Source: Streptococcus sanguinis
Lineage (GTDB): Bacteria; Bacillota; Bacilli; Lactobacillales; Streptococcaceae
Length of the DNA: 64,000 nucleotides
Assembly: GCF_013343115.1 (NCBI RefSeq)
Contig: NZ_CP054570.1
Location: forward strand, 1 to 64,000
Reading direction: 5' to 3'
Shown here piece after piece: positions 44,108-54,320 of the stretch. The notes under the pieces are model-generated. The model searched no databases and was not told the origin of the DNA. It saw only the letters and a list, made by a program, of their open reading frames with translations. Position 1 is the first letter of the stretch. Each line of letters begins with the position of its first letter. Made by a program: the position numbers and the translations under genes.

Positions 44108-47100
44108 ATGAAACTGAAAAAATGGCTGCTGTTTTTGATGCTGCCCCTTCTGTTTTTGCTGGATTTGAAGCTGTTTACTGCAACTGCTCAAGCTGATGCT
44201 TTGAAGAATGCAATCACAGATATTAAGATTTGGGACCACTCTAATGGCCGCGAAGCAACCAAGGTTAACGGTGCTTACAATTTGGTTCAAGGGGGAAATT
44301 ATCGCTATGAGCTAGTTTTTGATTTGTCTGCTTACGATAACCAGCTCAAGGATGGGGATACCTTTACCTTTACAGTACCAAACGGTGCAACCATTGCTAA
44401 TGGTACAACCTTTACCCTGACGGATAATGAAACGCAGGTCCAGCTTGGAGCGGCTAAGATGACGTCGAATGGTTCGGGTAAGGGCGGTCTGATTACGGTT
44501 ACTATTCAGAATTTGGCAGATTACAAGGCCAAGACAACTGCTAGTGGAGTTAGAGGGAGCTTCTTCTTTGATTTTCAGGCGACGACAGTAGGCGCTGATC
44601 AGGACTGGAATTATAAGCCTGAGGAAACTCAAGGCGCGATGAGCCATAAGGTAACCATTAACGAGCGCAAACAAAGCAGTTTTTCAACAGCCGGTGAAAA
44701 CTACGCTAAGATTGGAGGGGTCATTGCTAAGAAACCATATAATTCGGCTATTCTCGGCAAGAGCGGTGACTACTCACATAACTGGACTGTTCGTATCAAT
44801 ACTCAGCAAAAGACCTATAATTCTCCGATTGTTATCAAGGACGTCATTCCAGATAGCAGTGCACCAATGCAATTCGTTCCGGAGCAACTTGTCCTTCGCC
44901 AAGGGGAGTACACGCAGAGTTTATCAAGTATTGCGAATTCTGTTATCTTGAAAGAAGGTCAAGATTATACGGTTGCCTATAATGACACTTATACAGAGTT
45001 TACTCTAACTATCAATAACCCAGGCAATCGTGCCTTTATGTTGAATTATATGACAACTTCACCAGCTGATGGTTCTTTGGTATCCAATACGGCTGAGATG
45101 GAAGTTGATAATACAAAACTGCCATTCAGAGATGATCGCCCTGGTCAGACGAGCTCTACGATAGAGCGTAGCAGCCGGATTACAGAAGGCGGTGTTATCA
45201 CAGCAGATATCAGCAACAGTCTGGTTCTCTACAAGCAAGATTCTAAGACTGGTAAAATGCTGGAAGGTGCTGTCTTTAAGGTGACAACTCCTAGCGGCCA
45301 AGAGATTACTCTGCCGCCGACAGATGCTAACGGTCGGGTTTCTACACAGCCTTTCTCAAGTGAAGAAATCAAGAAAGGCCAATTCACAGTAGAAGAAGTC
45401 ACAGCTCCAGAAGGCTATGTACTGGACAGCAATCCGATGAAAGTGACTATCAAGGCTGATGGTGCAGTCAAAACAGTCAAGAATACGGTGGATCCAAATG
45501 CCAGCAAAAAGCTGACAGTCAAGAAAATTTGGAAAGATGAAAACAATCAGGACGGCAAGCGTCCAGCTTCTATTGCTGTAGATGTCTACGCTAACGGTCA
45601 AAAACTGGCTGATAAGACAGTGACCGTAACTGGTGGTAGTACTGATGCGGAGTGGACAGCTCAGACAACTGATTTACCAATCTTTGATGCCAACGGACAA
45701 AAAATCACCTATACAATCGGTGAAGATCAGCTTGATGGCTACGATGCTCCAGAAGTAGATCAGGGGAATCTCACTGTTACCAATACTCGTACGCCAGAGA
45801 AAATCTCTATCAAAGCCAGCAAGAAATGGGATGATGCCGAGAATCAAGACGGCAAACGTCCTGCCAATGTTGTTGTCAAACTTTATAAAGAAGTCGGCGG
45901 TCAGAAATCAGAAGTTGCGAACAGAACTCTGACCGAAGCTGACCAGTGGGCAACCGAGTTCGCCAACTTGAACAAATATGAAAAGGGACAAGAAGTTGTT
46001 TATTCTCTGGAAGAAGACGCGGTTCCTCACTATCAATCTCAGGTAACTGGCAATGCTACTGACGGCTTTGTAGTGACCAACACTTACAAACCAGAAACAA
46101 TCAAGATTTCCGGTCAGAAGAAGTGGGATGATGCGGAAAACCAAGATGGCAAGCGTCCAAATGCTGTTAGAGTCAAGATCTTGAAAGGTCAAGATATTGT
46201 CGATGTGCAGGAAGTGACGGCTGCTAACGGTTGGAAATATGAATCTAATCCTCTTCCTAAGTATACAGCAGGCCAAGAAATTGCTTATACTGTTGCAGAA
46301 GAAGCTGTACCGGGCTACACGAGCAAGGTGGACGGCTACAACATCACCAACTCTTACACCCCAGAAACGGTCAAGGTTTCTGGTCAGAAGAAATGGGATG
46401 ATGCGGAAAACCAAGATGGTAAGCGTCCAGCTTCTGTTAAGGTTAAAATTCTGAATGGTGATACGGTTGTGGATGAGCAAAATGTGACTTCCGCTAACGA
46501 CTGGAAGTATGAGTCCAAGGCTTTGCCTAAGTACGCAGCAGGCCAAGAAATCACTTATACTGTAAGTGAGGAAGCTGTTCCAGGTTATACTAGCAAAGTG
46601 GATGGTTACAACATCACCAATTCTTACACTCCAGAGACAACGACTGTGTCTGGAAGCAAGACTTGGGAAGATGGCGATAACCAAGATGGCAAACGTCCAG
46701 CTTCTATCACAGTTAATCTGCTAGCTGACGGTCAAAAAGTCAATACCCAAACAGTCAGTGAGGCAGAAGGTTGGTCTTACAACTTTACTGGCTTGCCAGT
46801 CTACAAGGATGGCCAACGGATTACCTATACAGTGACGGAAGAATCTGTACCGGGGTATTCAACTAATCTCAACGGCTACAATATCACTAACTCTTATACA
46901 CCAGAAAAGACAGAAATCACTGCCAGCAAGACATGGAATGACAGCGATAATCAAGACGGTAAGCGTCCAACTAAGATTAGCATTAAGCTGATGAAGACAG
47001 TCGGCGGTGTAAAGACAGAAGTCGCTAGCAAGGAAGTGACGGCTGCTGATCAATGGCAAACCAAATTTGAAAATCTGCCAGTTTATGAAAATGGTCAGAA

Positions 47101-48790
47101 GATTGATTACTCTATCGAGGAAGATGATGTAGCTGGCTATACTAAAGAAATCAAAGATTTCACAGTTACCAACTCTTACACTCCAGAGATGATTAAGATT
47201 TCTGGTCAAAAAGTCTGGGATGACGCTGATAACCAAGACGGCAAGCGTCCAGCTTCTGTTAAGGTTAAGGTGAAAAATGGCGATACTGTTGTAGATGAGC
47301 TGGAAGTAACAGCTGCTAACGATTGGAAGTTTGAGTCTAAAGCTCTTCCTAAGTATGCAGCAGGCCAAGAGATTGCCTACACTGTCACTGAAGAAGCGGT
47401 TGCGGACTATCAAACTAAGATTGATAAGTTCACCATTACCAATTCTTACACTCCTCAAAGTACGGAGTATGCTGTTACGAAGGTCTGGGATGATGCTAAT
47501 AACCAAGACGGTAAGCGTCCGGCTTCCATCACAGTACAGCTGTATCGCTCAGTAAACGGTGAAGAGCCAGTTGCTGTCGCAGGTAAGACATTAACCTTGA
47601 CGGCTGATAATGAGGCAGCTGCTAACACTTGGAAAGCAAGCTTCACCAATCTGCCTCAGTTTGACAAGGGACAGGAGATTACCTACTCTGTCAAAGAGGA
47701 TGATGCAACAGTAGCCGCTTTGAAAGAAAAGGGTTACAGTCCGAAAGTAGAAGGTCAGAAGATTACCAACTCTCATACTCCAGAGCAGGTTAAAGTTTCT
47801 GGTCAGAAAGTCTGGGATGATGCAGACGATCAAGACGGCAAACGCCCAACATCTATTACAGTTAAGGTAATGGATGGAAGCACTATTGTTGATACACTTG
47901 AAGTAACAGCTGCTAATGGATGGAAGTTTGAATCTAAAGACCTGCCTAAATATAGAAATGGTCAAGAGATTGCCTACACACTTAAGGAAGATGCTGTTGC
48001 TCAGTATGAAACTAAGATTGATAAGTTCACCATTACCAACTCCTACACTCCAGAAACTGTTAAAGTCTCTGGTCAAAAGGTTTGGGATGATGCTAATAAT
48101 CAAGATGGCAAGCGCCCAGCATCTATCAAGGTCAAGATTTTGGACGGAGATAAGGTAGTAGATGAGCTGGAAGTGACAGCCGCTACTGACTGGAAGTTTG
48201 AGTCCAAAGATCTGCCTAAGAATAAGAAGGGCAAGAAAATCAACTATACAGTCCTTGAAGAAGTGACAGTTGAGGGTTATAGCAGTAGCCAAGAACAAGC
48301 AACAGATGGCAGCTTCACTTTGACTAACAGCTATAAACCAACACAGATTGCTGTTAAGGGAACTGCGGTATGGTCAGATGCTGAAAATCAAGATAAGGTA
48401 CGACCTTCCAAAATTACTGTTCGCCTCTTGGCAGATGGGAAACGAATCAAAGAAGTAGTTGTGTCAGAAGAAAATGGTTGGCAGTATAACTTTAGCGACC
48501 TTCCTAAGTACAAGGATGGTAAGGAAATTGTCTATAGTGTTGCGGCTGATCCAGTTGATGGCTACAAGCTTGAGATCAACGGTACTCAGCTGACCTTCAG
48601 TCATATCCCTGCTAAGAAAGATGCTGTTGAAGGAGCGGTAAATAATAAGCCAGGCGTTCAAGCTCCGAAAGTCGGAGGGAAAACTCTTCCTCGTACTGGT
48701 CAGGAAGAAAATCTCCTTGTTACTATTCTTGGCTTCCTAGCAGCGCTTCTCGCAGGAGGAATGCTGATGGCTAAGGCGAAACGCAGCTAA
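44108..48790 (+). CDS. LPXTG-anchored adhesin with eleven Cna-B repeats
   Basis: 1560 residues. Signal peptide (about 1-30, cut near AQA-DA), an N-terminal adhesive region (about 30-370) of the collagen/fibrinogen-binding IgG-like type, a SpaA-like domain (SLVLYKQDSKTGKMLEGAVFKV..VEEVTAPEGY), then eleven Cna-B domains of 86-105 residues. Each opens with K(K/V)WDDA(E/D)NQDGKRP, holds a Glu in YTVxEEAVPGY and closes with ITNSYTPE: the Lys, Glu and Asn of a self-forming isopeptide bond. The eleventh is degenerate (NQDKVRP). Sortase signal LPRTG, hydrophobic segment and AKAKRS tail. AAGGAG before ATG 44108; an inverted repeat TTGTTAC / GTAACAA (44052-44088) lies in the upstream region. Confidence 0.93.
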   Translation: MKLKKWLLFLMLPLLFLLDLKLFTATAQADALKNAITDIKIWDHSNGREATKVNGAYNLVQGGNYRYELVFDLSAYDNQLKDGDTFTFTVPNGATIANGTTFTLTDNETQVQLGAAKMTSNGSGKGGLITVTIQNLADYKAKTTASGVRGSFFFDFQATTVGADQDWNYKPEETQGAMSHKVTINERKQSSFSTAGENYAKIGGVIAKKPYNSAILGKSGDYSHNWTVRINTQQKTYNSPIVIKDVIPDSSAPMQFVPEQLVLRQGEYTQSLSSIANSVILKEGQDYTVAYNDTYTEFTLTINNPGNRAFMLNYMTTSPADGSLVSNTAEMEVDNTKLPFRDDRPGQTSSTIERSSRITEGGVITADISNSLVLYKQDSKTGKMLEGAVFKVTTPSGQEITLPPTDANGRVSTQPFSSEEIKKGQFTVEEVTAPEGYVLDSNPMKVTIKADGAVKTVKNTVDPNASKKLTVKKIWKDENNQDGKRPASIAVDVYANGQKLADKTVTVTGGSTDAEWTAQTTDLPIFDANGQKITYTIGEDQLDGYDAPEVDQGNLTVTNTRTPEKISIKASKKWDDAENQDGKRPANVVVKLYKEVGGQKSEVANRTLTEADQWATEFANLNKYEKGQEVVYSLEEDAVPHYQSQVTGNATDGFVVTNTYKPETIKISGQKKWDDAENQDGKRPNAVRVKILKGQDIVDVQEVTAANGWKYESNPLPKYTAGQEIAYTVAEEAVPGYTSKVDGYNITNSYTPETVKVSGQKKWDDAENQDGKRPASVKVKILNGDTVVDEQNVTSANDWKYESKALPKYAAGQEITYTVSEEAVPGYTSKVDGYNITNSYTPETTTVSGSKTWEDGDNQDGKRPASITVNLLADGQKVNTQTVSEAEGWSYNFTGLPVYKDGQRITYTVTEESVPGYSTNLNGYNITNSYTPEKTEITASKTWNDSDNQDGKRPTKISIKLMKTVGGVKTEVASKEVTAADQWQTKFENLPVYENGQKIDYSIEEDDVAGYTKEIKDFTVTNSYTPEMIKISGQKVWDDADNQDGKRPASVKVKVKNGDTVVDELEVTAANDWKFESKALPKYAAGQEIAYTVTEEAVADYQTKIDKFTITNSYTPQSTEYAVTKVWDDANNQDGKRPASITVQLYRSVNGEEPVAVAGKTLTLTADNEAAANTWKASFTNLPQFDKGQEITYSVKEDDATVAALKEKGYSPKVEGQKITNSHTPEQVKVSGQKVWDDADDQDGKRPTSITVKVMDGSTIVDTLEVTAANGWKFESKDLPKYRNGQEIAYTLKEDAVAQYETKIDKFTITNSYTPETVKVSGQKVWDDANNQDGKRPASIKVKILDGDKVVDELEVTAATDWKFESKDLPKNKKGKKINYTVLEEVTVEGYSSSQEQATDGSFTLTNSYKPTQIAVKGTAVWSDAENQDKVRPSKITVRLLADGKRIKEVVVSEENGWQYNFSDLPKYKDGKEIVYSVAADPVDGYKLEINGTQLTFSHIPAKKDAVEGAVNNKPGVQAPKVGGKTLPRTGQEENLLVTILGFLAALLAGGMLMAKAKRS

Positions 48791-48840
48791 TCAGTTTTGA
48801 GACTTACTGAAAATTACAGTGAGCGTCTCATTTGATATAA

Positions 48841-48878
48841 AAAAGCGAACAGGTTCTTTTGGACTTGTTCGCTTTTAT
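48841..48878 (+). terminator. Adhesin gene terminator
   Basis: AAGCGAACAGG / CTTGTTCGCTT stem flanked by A and T runs. A weaker TGAGAC / GTCTCA pair lies at 48798-48833. Confidence 0.8.
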
Positions 48879-49024
48879 CATGTCAGTTTCATCTCAAGTA
48901 TTTTAAAGTAGCTGCTTTCTATGAAAAATGAACCTGACCTTAAGAAATGCCTTCTATGCAAAACAAGCAAGCTAAATCTTGCATTTTTTGTTATAATGAG
49001 TGTATTAACTTTTAAGGAGCAATC

Positions 49025-49903
49025 TTGCAAGGAAAAATCATTAAGGCTCTAGCTGGCTTTTATTATGTAGAGTCGGACGGACAGGTTTATCAAACTAGAG
49101 CGCGGGGTAATTTTCGCAAAAAAGGGCAGACACCTTATGTCGGTGACGAAGTCGAATTTTCAGCTGAAAAAGACTCGGAAGGCTATATTTTAAAAATAGC
49201 AGAGCGAAAGAACAGTCTCGTGCGGCCGCCGATTGTCAACATTGACCAGGCAGTTGTAATCATGAGCGCGAAAGAGCCAGATTTCAATGCCAATCTGTTA
49301 GATCGTTTTCTGGTGCTTTTAGAGCATAAGAGGATTCATCCTATTATCTACATCAGCAAGTTAGACCTGCTTGGAGATGAGCAGAGCTTGGATGTCTATG
49401 TACAGGCCTATCAGTCCATCGGCTATGAGGTCATTAAGTCGACTGAGGAATTGCTGCCGCTGCTGACAGGGAAAATCACTGTTTTTATGGGACAGACTGG
49501 GGTTGGAAAGTCCACTCTGCTCAATAAAATTGCCCCAGACCTGCAGTTGGAAACAGGAGAGATTTCTGAAAGTCTGGGCCGTGGCCGCCATACGACGCGG
49601 GCTGTCAGCTTTTACAATCTAAACGGTGGGAAGATTGCTGATACGCCAGGATTTTCGTCTTTGGATTACGAGGTGAGCACAGCTGAAGATCTCAATCAAG
49701 CTTTTCCAGAGATTGCTGAGTTTAGCCAGTCCTGTAAGTTTCGTACTTGCACTCATACTCACGAGCCAGCTTGTGCCGTTAAGCCAGCAGTCGAGTCCGG
49801 CCAGATAGCGTCATTCCGCTTTGATAATTACCTGCAGTTTCTCAGCGAGATCAAGAATCGTCGGGAGACCTATAAAAAAGTTGCCAAAAAAAATTCTAAA
49901 TAA
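49025..49903 (+). CDS. rsgA: Ribosome small subunit-dependent GTPase A
   Basis: 30S maturation GTPase with circularly permuted domain. 292 residues: N-terminal OB fold, then G4 ISKLD before G1 GQTGVGKST and G3 DTPGFSS; zinc site [14 protein letters not shown]. Start is TTG 49025 with AAGGAG upstream. Head of the rsgA-rpe-thiN-rmuC-cbf1 cluster. Confidence 0.94.
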   Translation: MQGKIIKALAGFYYVESDGQVYQTRARGNFRKKGQTPYVGDEVEFSAEKDSEGYILKIAERKNSLVRPPIVNIDQAVVIMSAKEPDFNANLLDRFLVLLEHKRIHPIIYISKLDLLGDEQSLDVYVQAYQSIGYEVIKSTEELLPLLTGKITVFMGQTGVGKSTLLNKIAPDLQLETGEISESLGRGRHTTRAVSFYNLNGGKIADTPGFSSLDYEVSTAEDLNQAFPEIAEFSQSCKFRTCTHTHEPACAVKPAVESGQIASFRFDNYLQFLSEIKNRRETYKKVAKKNSK

Positions 49904-49914
49904 GGAGAAGAACT

Positions 49915-50574
49915 ATGACTTCATTCAAAATTGCCCCTTCAATCTTAAGTGCGGACTATGCTAATTTTGAATCAGAACTGAAAAAGTTAGAAGCAACAGG
50001 CGCTGAGTATGCCCATATTGATATTATGGATGGTCATTTTGTACCCAATATCAGCTTTGGGGCTGGGGTTGTTGCCAGTATGCGTCCTCACAGCAAGCTA
50101 GTCTTTGATTGCCATCTGATGGTTTCCAATCCTGAACATCATATTGAAGAATTCGCTCGTGCCGGTGCAGATATTATCAGCATCCATGCCGAAGCGACAC
50201 CTCATATCCACGGAGCACTGCAGAAGATTCGGGCAGCGGGAGTCAAACCTAGTGTTGTGATTAATCCGGGAACACCAGTTGAAGCAGTCAAAAATGTTTT
50301 GAATTTGGTTGATCAAGTCCTTGTGATGACAGTTAATCCAGGCTTTGGCGGTCAGGCCTTTCTGCCAGAAACCATGGATAAGATTCGTGAACTGGTCGTT
50401 CTGCGCGAAGTCAATCAGCTGAATTTTGATATTGAAGTGGATGGCGGTATTGACGATAAGACCATTGGAATTGCTAAAGAGGCTGGTGCCAATGTTTTCG
50501 TGGCTGGCAGCTATGTCTTCAAGGGTGATGTCAATCATCAAGTTCAGACCTTACGGGATGCCCTGCATGACTAA
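49915..50574 (+). CDS. rpe: Ribulose-phosphate 3-epimerase
   Basis: Interconverts ribulose-5-P and xylulose-5-P. 219 residues, TIM barrel; HIDIMDGHFVPN, FDCHLMV, MTVNPGFGGQAF and DGGIDDKT hold the metal and phosphate ligands. 11 bp after rsgA. Confidence 0.95.
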   Translation: MTSFKIAPSILSADYANFESELKKLEATGAEYAHIDIMDGHFVPNISFGAGVVASMRPHSKLVFDCHLMVSNPEHHIEEFARAGADIISIHAEATPHIHGALQKIRAAGVKPSVVINPGTPVEAVKNVLNLVDQVLVMTVNPGFGGQAFLPETMDKIRELVVLREVNQLNFDIEVDGGIDDKTIGIAKEAGANVFVAGSYVFKGDVNHQVQTLRDALHD

Positions 50575-51199
50575 GGTTGCGCTGTTTGCTGGCGGAAGCT
50601 TGGAGCATTTTAGCTTGGATTTCGATGTGTTGGTCGGAGTAGACCGTGGGAGCCTCTTTCTGCTTGAGCAAGGAGTTTGTCCTGACTTGGCTGTAGGGGA
50701 TTTTGACTCTGTGAGCAAGGAAGAATTGCTGCGCATAAAAGATAGGGTCAAGGAAGTCGTTCAGGCCCATCCTGAAAAGGATGATACAGACCTGGAGTTG
50801 GCTGTTCTGGCTTGTTTTGAACGGTATCCAGATGCCCGTTTGACCATTTTCGGCGCCTTTGGAGGCCGTCTGGATCATGCCTTGGCCAATGTCTTCCTGC
50901 CCAGTAATGAAAAAATTGCACCTTATATGGAGAAGATTTTTCTGGAAGACGAACAGAATCTGCTGACCTATGTTCCCAAGGGGCGCCATGAAATCAAACC
51001 AGTAGCTGGCATGCGTTATCTAGCCTTTCTGCCGTCGGATGATGCTGCCTTAACAATTGAGGGCGCCAAATATCCGCTCAATAAAGATAACTTTTTTTTC
51101 AAAAAAGTGTATGCTTCTAACGAATTTATAGGTAAGCCCATTTATTTGGACTTTGATAGCGGCTATACAGTCGTCATTTACAGCAAAGACAGGAGCTGA
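50567..51199 (+). CDS. thiN: Thiamine pyrophosphokinase
   Basis: Converts thiamine to TPP with ATP. 210 residues; VGVDRGSLFLLE, AVGDFDSVS, EKDDTDLELA and FGAFGGRLDHALANV are the family motifs. ATG 50567 overlaps the rpe stop by 8 bases, implying coupling. Confidence 0.93.
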   Translation: MTKVALFAGGSLEHFSLDFDVLVGVDRGSLFLLEQGVCPDLAVGDFDSVSKEELLRIKDRVKEVVQAHPEKDDTDLELAVLACFERYPDARLTIFGAFGGRLDHALANVFLPSNEKIAPYMEKIFLEDEQNLLTYVPKGRHEIKPVAGMRYLAFLPSDDAALTIEGAKYPLNKDNFFFKKVYASNEFIGKPIYLDFDSGYTVVIYSKDRS

Positions 51200-51200
51200 T

Positions 51201-52457
51201 ATGGAGTTTATAATCATCCTCATTCTTTTGGGAAATCTAGTGCTGACCTTTCTTTTATGGCAAAAGCTTAGTCAGCAGACCGAGACGCTAAAGCAAGTCT
51301 TGGAAAATCAGGCAGATCATCTATCGGATCAGTTGGACTATCGCTTGGAGCAAGAAAGCCAGAAAAAGGAAATGTCTCAGAAAGAGCTGGAATTAGCTCT
51401 GGGAGACCGTTTGAGCGAGGTCAGGACAGATTTGCACCGCAACTTGACAGAGCTGCGCTTGGAAATCAGTGACAACCTGACCAAGAATCGGGATAAAACT
51501 GACGAGCGTATGCGGCAGATCCAAGAGTCCAACGAAACCCGTCTAGAGCAGATGCGGCAGACTGTTGAAGAGAAACTGGAGAAAACACTTCAGACTCGTC
51601 TTCAGACTTCTTTTGAAACTGTTTCTAAGCAATTGGAGTCTGTTAATCGCGGTCTAGGAGAAATGCAGAGTGTTGCCCGAGATGTCGGCACACTGAACAA
51701 GGTCCTTTCCAACACCAAGACACGAGGGATTCTAGGGGAGCTTCAGCTAGGCCAGATTATCGAGGACATTATGACGGCCAGTCAGTATGAGCGAGAGTTT
51801 GTGACGGTGGCTGGCTCCAGTGAGCGTGTCGAATATGCTATTAAACTGCCGGGACAGACGGAGCATGAATATGTCTATCTGCCCATTGATTCTAAGTTTC
51901 CTCTGGCTGATTACTACCGTTTGGAAGATGCTTATGAGTCTGGCAGCAAGGAAGAGATTGAGCTCTATCGCAAGTCTCTCTTAGCAAGTGTTAAACGTTT
52001 TGCCAAGGATATTAAAAGTAAATATCTGGCACCGCCGGCTACGACCAACTTTGGTATCATGTTTCTGCCTACGGAAGGTCTCTATTCGGAAGTTGTCCGC
52101 AACCCAGCCTTTTTTGACAGTTTGCGGCGGGAGGAGCAGATTGTGGTGGCGGGACCGTCGACCTTATCTGCCTTGCTCAATTCACTGTCTGTCGGCTTTA
52201 AAACGCTCAATATCCAAAAAAGTGCGGACGACATAAGCAAGGTTCTGGGTTCTGTCAAATCCGAGTTTAACAAGTTCGGTGGAATTCTGACCAAGGCACA
52301 GAAACATTTGCAGCATGCTTCGGGCAATATTGATGAACTATTAACCCGTAGGACAGGAGCTATCGAAAGAACCTTAAGCCATATTGAGCTGTCTGACCAA
52401 GACCTCGATTTGAACTTACTTGATTTTTCAGAAGAAAGGGAAAACAATGAAGATTAA
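51201..52457 (+). CDS. rmuC: DNA recombination protein RmuC
   Basis: 418 residues: N-terminal membrane helix (2-20), long coiled coil (about 25-150), and the RmuC nuclease-like domain (GILGELQLGQIIEDIM, YVYLPIDSKFPLADY, NFGIMFLPTEGLYSEV). Limits inversion of repeats in E. coli; role in streptococci is unclear. Starts 1 bp after the thiN stop. Confidence 0.93.
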   Translation: MEFIIILILLGNLVLTFLLWQKLSQQTETLKQVLENQADHLSDQLDYRLEQESQKKEMSQKELELALGDRLSEVRTDLHRNLTELRLEISDNLTKNRDKTDERMRQIQESNETRLEQMRQTVEEKLEKTLQTRLQTSFETVSKQLESVNRGLGEMQSVARDVGTLNKVLSNTKTRGILGELQLGQIIEDIMTASQYEREFVTVAGSSERVEYAIKLPGQTEHEYVYLPIDSKFPLADYYRLEDAYESGSKEEIELYRKSLLASVKRFAKDIKSKYLAPPATTNFGIMFLPTEGLYSEVVRNPAFFDSLRREEQIVVAGPSTLSALLNSLSVGFKTLNIQKSADDISKVLGSVKSEFNKFGGILTKAQKHLQHASGNIDELLTRRTGAIERTLSHIELSDQDLDLNLLDFSEERENNED

Positions 52458-53391
52458 TCAAATGAAAAAAGATGAACTGTTTGAAGGTTTCTATCTGATC
52501 AAGTCAGCAGAAGTCCGTCAGACAAGGGCTGGGAAAAATTATCTGGCTTTCACTTTCCAAGACGATACAGGGGTAATTGAAGGCAAACTCTGGGATGCGC
52601 AGCCACATAATGTTGAAGAATTCACTGCTGGCAAGGTCGTGCACATGCAAGGTCGACGGGAAGTCTACAATAACACGCCCCAGGTAAATCAACTGACCCT
52701 GCGTCTTCCTAAGGCTGGAGAGCCCAATGATCCAGCGGATTTCAAGGAAAAACCGCCAGTAGACCAGAAAGAAATCCGAGATTATTTATCTCAGATGATT
52801 TTTAAGATTGAGAATTCGGTCTGGCAGCGCGTGGTCCGCTCGCTTTATAGCAAGTACGACAAGGAGTTTTATTCTTATCCAGCTGCCAAGACCAATCACC
52901 ATGCTTTTGAGTCTGGCCTAGCCTTTCATACCGCTACTATGGTCAAGCTGGCAGATGCTATCGGAGACATTTATCCTCAGCTTAATAAAAGCTTGCTCTT
53001 TGCTGGGATCATGCTTCATGACTTGGCCAAGGTTATTGAGCTCAGCGGTCCGGAAAATACAGAGTACACCGTGCGAGGCAATCTGATTGGTCACATTGCT
53101 TTGATTGATGAAGAATTGACCAAGACCTTGATGGAGCTGAAAATTGATGATAGCAAGGAAGAGGTTATCGTCCTGCGGCATGTGCTTCTCAGTCACCACG
53201 GTCTCTTGGAATACGGCAGTCCTGTCCGGCCTAAGATTATGGAGGCAGAAATCCTGCACATGATTGATAATCTGGATGCGGAGATGATGATGATGACTGC
53301 TGCCTTAGGACTTGTAGATCCAGGTGAAATGAGCAATAAAATATTCGCTCTTGAAGGCCGTTCCTTCTACAAACCAAAACTTGAACAGTAA
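52447..53391 (+). CDS. cbf1: 3'-5' exoribonuclease YhaM family (Cbf1)
   Basis: 314 residues: N-terminal OB fold (14-95) and an HD domain with NHHAFESGLAFHTATM, ILHDLAK-type MLHDLAKVIE and LSHHG. The pneumococcal orthologue trims 3' ends of RNAs including csRNAs. Overlaps rmuC by 11 bases, last gene of the cluster. Confidence 0.92.
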   Translation: MKINQMKKDELFEGFYLIKSAEVRQTRAGKNYLAFTFQDDTGVIEGKLWDAQPHNVEEFTAGKVVHMQGRREVYNNTPQVNQLTLRLPKAGEPNDPADFKEKPPVDQKEIRDYLSQMIFKIENSVWQRVVRSLYSKYDKEFYSYPAAKTNHHAFESGLAFHTATMVKLADAIGDIYPQLNKSLLFAGIMLHDLAKVIELSGPENTEYTVRGNLIGHIALIDEELTKTLMELKIDDSKEEVIVLRHVLLSHHGLLEYGSPVRPKIMEAEILHMIDNLDAEMMMMTAALGLVDPGEMSNKIFALEGRSFYKPKLEQ

Positions 53392-53394
53392 AAT

Positions 53395-53455
53395 ACGAAA
53401 AATGGACATTACTTGGAAAAGAATGTTCGTTTTTTTGTTTCTGTTATGGTATAAT
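53395..53455 (+). promoter_or_regulatory. cbf1 terminator and purR promoter
   Basis: An imperfect stem ACGAA..CATT / AATG..TTCGT followed by a seven-T run (53395-53437), then an extended -10 TATGGTATAAT (TATAAT 53450-53455), 29 bp before purR. Confidence 0.6.
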
Positions 53456-53483
53456 GAATAAAATAACTTTAATTGGTGAAAAA

Positions 53484-54299
53484 ATGAAATTAAGAAGAAG
53501 TGAGCGTATGGTGGTTATCTCCAATTATTTGATTAACCATCCTTATGAATTAACGAGCTTAAATACATTTGCAGAGAAATACGAATCTGCCAAATCTTCT
53601 ATTTCAGAAGATATTGTCATTATTAAGCGAGCCTTTGAAGAGATTGAAATTGGGACTATCGAAACGATTACTGGTGCCGGTGGAGGAGTGATTTTCAGCC
53701 CATCCATCTCCGATACAGAAGCTAAGACTATTGTACAAGGTCTTTGTGATCAGCTGTCTGAAAGCAATCGGATTCTTCCGGGGGGCTACATTTACCTATC
53801 TGATCTGCTCAGTACCCCATCCATTTTGAATAATATCGGACGAATTATTGCCAAGAGCTTTAAAGATCAACAGATTGATGCGGTCATGACAGTTGCGACT
53901 AAGGGTGTACCTTTGGCCAATGCAGTAGCCAACGTACTTAATGTACCTTTTGTCATCGTTCGTCGGGATTTAAAGATTACAGAAGGATCGACGGTCAGTG
54001 TCAACTACGTATCGGGCTCCAGCGGAGATCGTATTGAAAAGATGTTCTTGTCCAAGCGCAGTCTCAAGGCTGGCAGTCGCGTCTTGATTGTGGATGACTT
54101 CCTCAAAGGTGGGGGAACCATTACAGGGATGATTAGCCTCTTATCTGAGTTTGACTCTGAGTTGGCAGGTGTAGCTGTCTTTGCGGACAATGCGCAGGCC
54201 AATCGCGATTATCTAGACTATAAATCGCTCTTGAAAGTAACCAATATTGATGTCAAGGCGAATACCATTGATGTGGAAATTGGAAATATATTTGATTAG
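53484..54299 (+). CDS. purR: Purine operon regulator PurR
   Basis: Gram-positive PurR, DNA-binding repressor or activator responding to PRPP. 271 residues: N-terminal winged helix (RRSERMVVISNYLINHPYELTSLNTFAEKY), then an inactive phosphoribosyltransferase domain with PRPP loop VLIVDDFLKGGGT. ATG 53484 preferred over an ORF extension to 53454. Confidence 0.93.
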   Translation: MKLRRSERMVVISNYLINHPYELTSLNTFAEKYESAKSSISEDIVIIKRAFEEIEIGTIETITGAGGGVIFSPSISDTEAKTIVQGLCDQLSESNRILPGGYIYLSDLLSTPSILNNIGRIIAKSFKDQQIDAVMTVATKGVPLANAVANVLNVPFVIVRRDLKITEGSTVSVNYVSGSSGDRIEKMFLSKRSLKAGSRVLIVDDFLKGGGTITGMISLLSEFDSELAGVAVFADNAQANRDYLDYKSLLKVTNIDVKANTIDVEIGNIFD

Positions 54300-54320
54300 G
54301 GAAAAGGGCGGAGATTATAG

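Noticed and set aside
45908..48298. Long minus-strand ORFs (up to 258 codons) opposite the adhesin
   Set aside because: They repeat in step with the Cna-B domains and arise from the repetitive codon pattern of the plus-strand gene.
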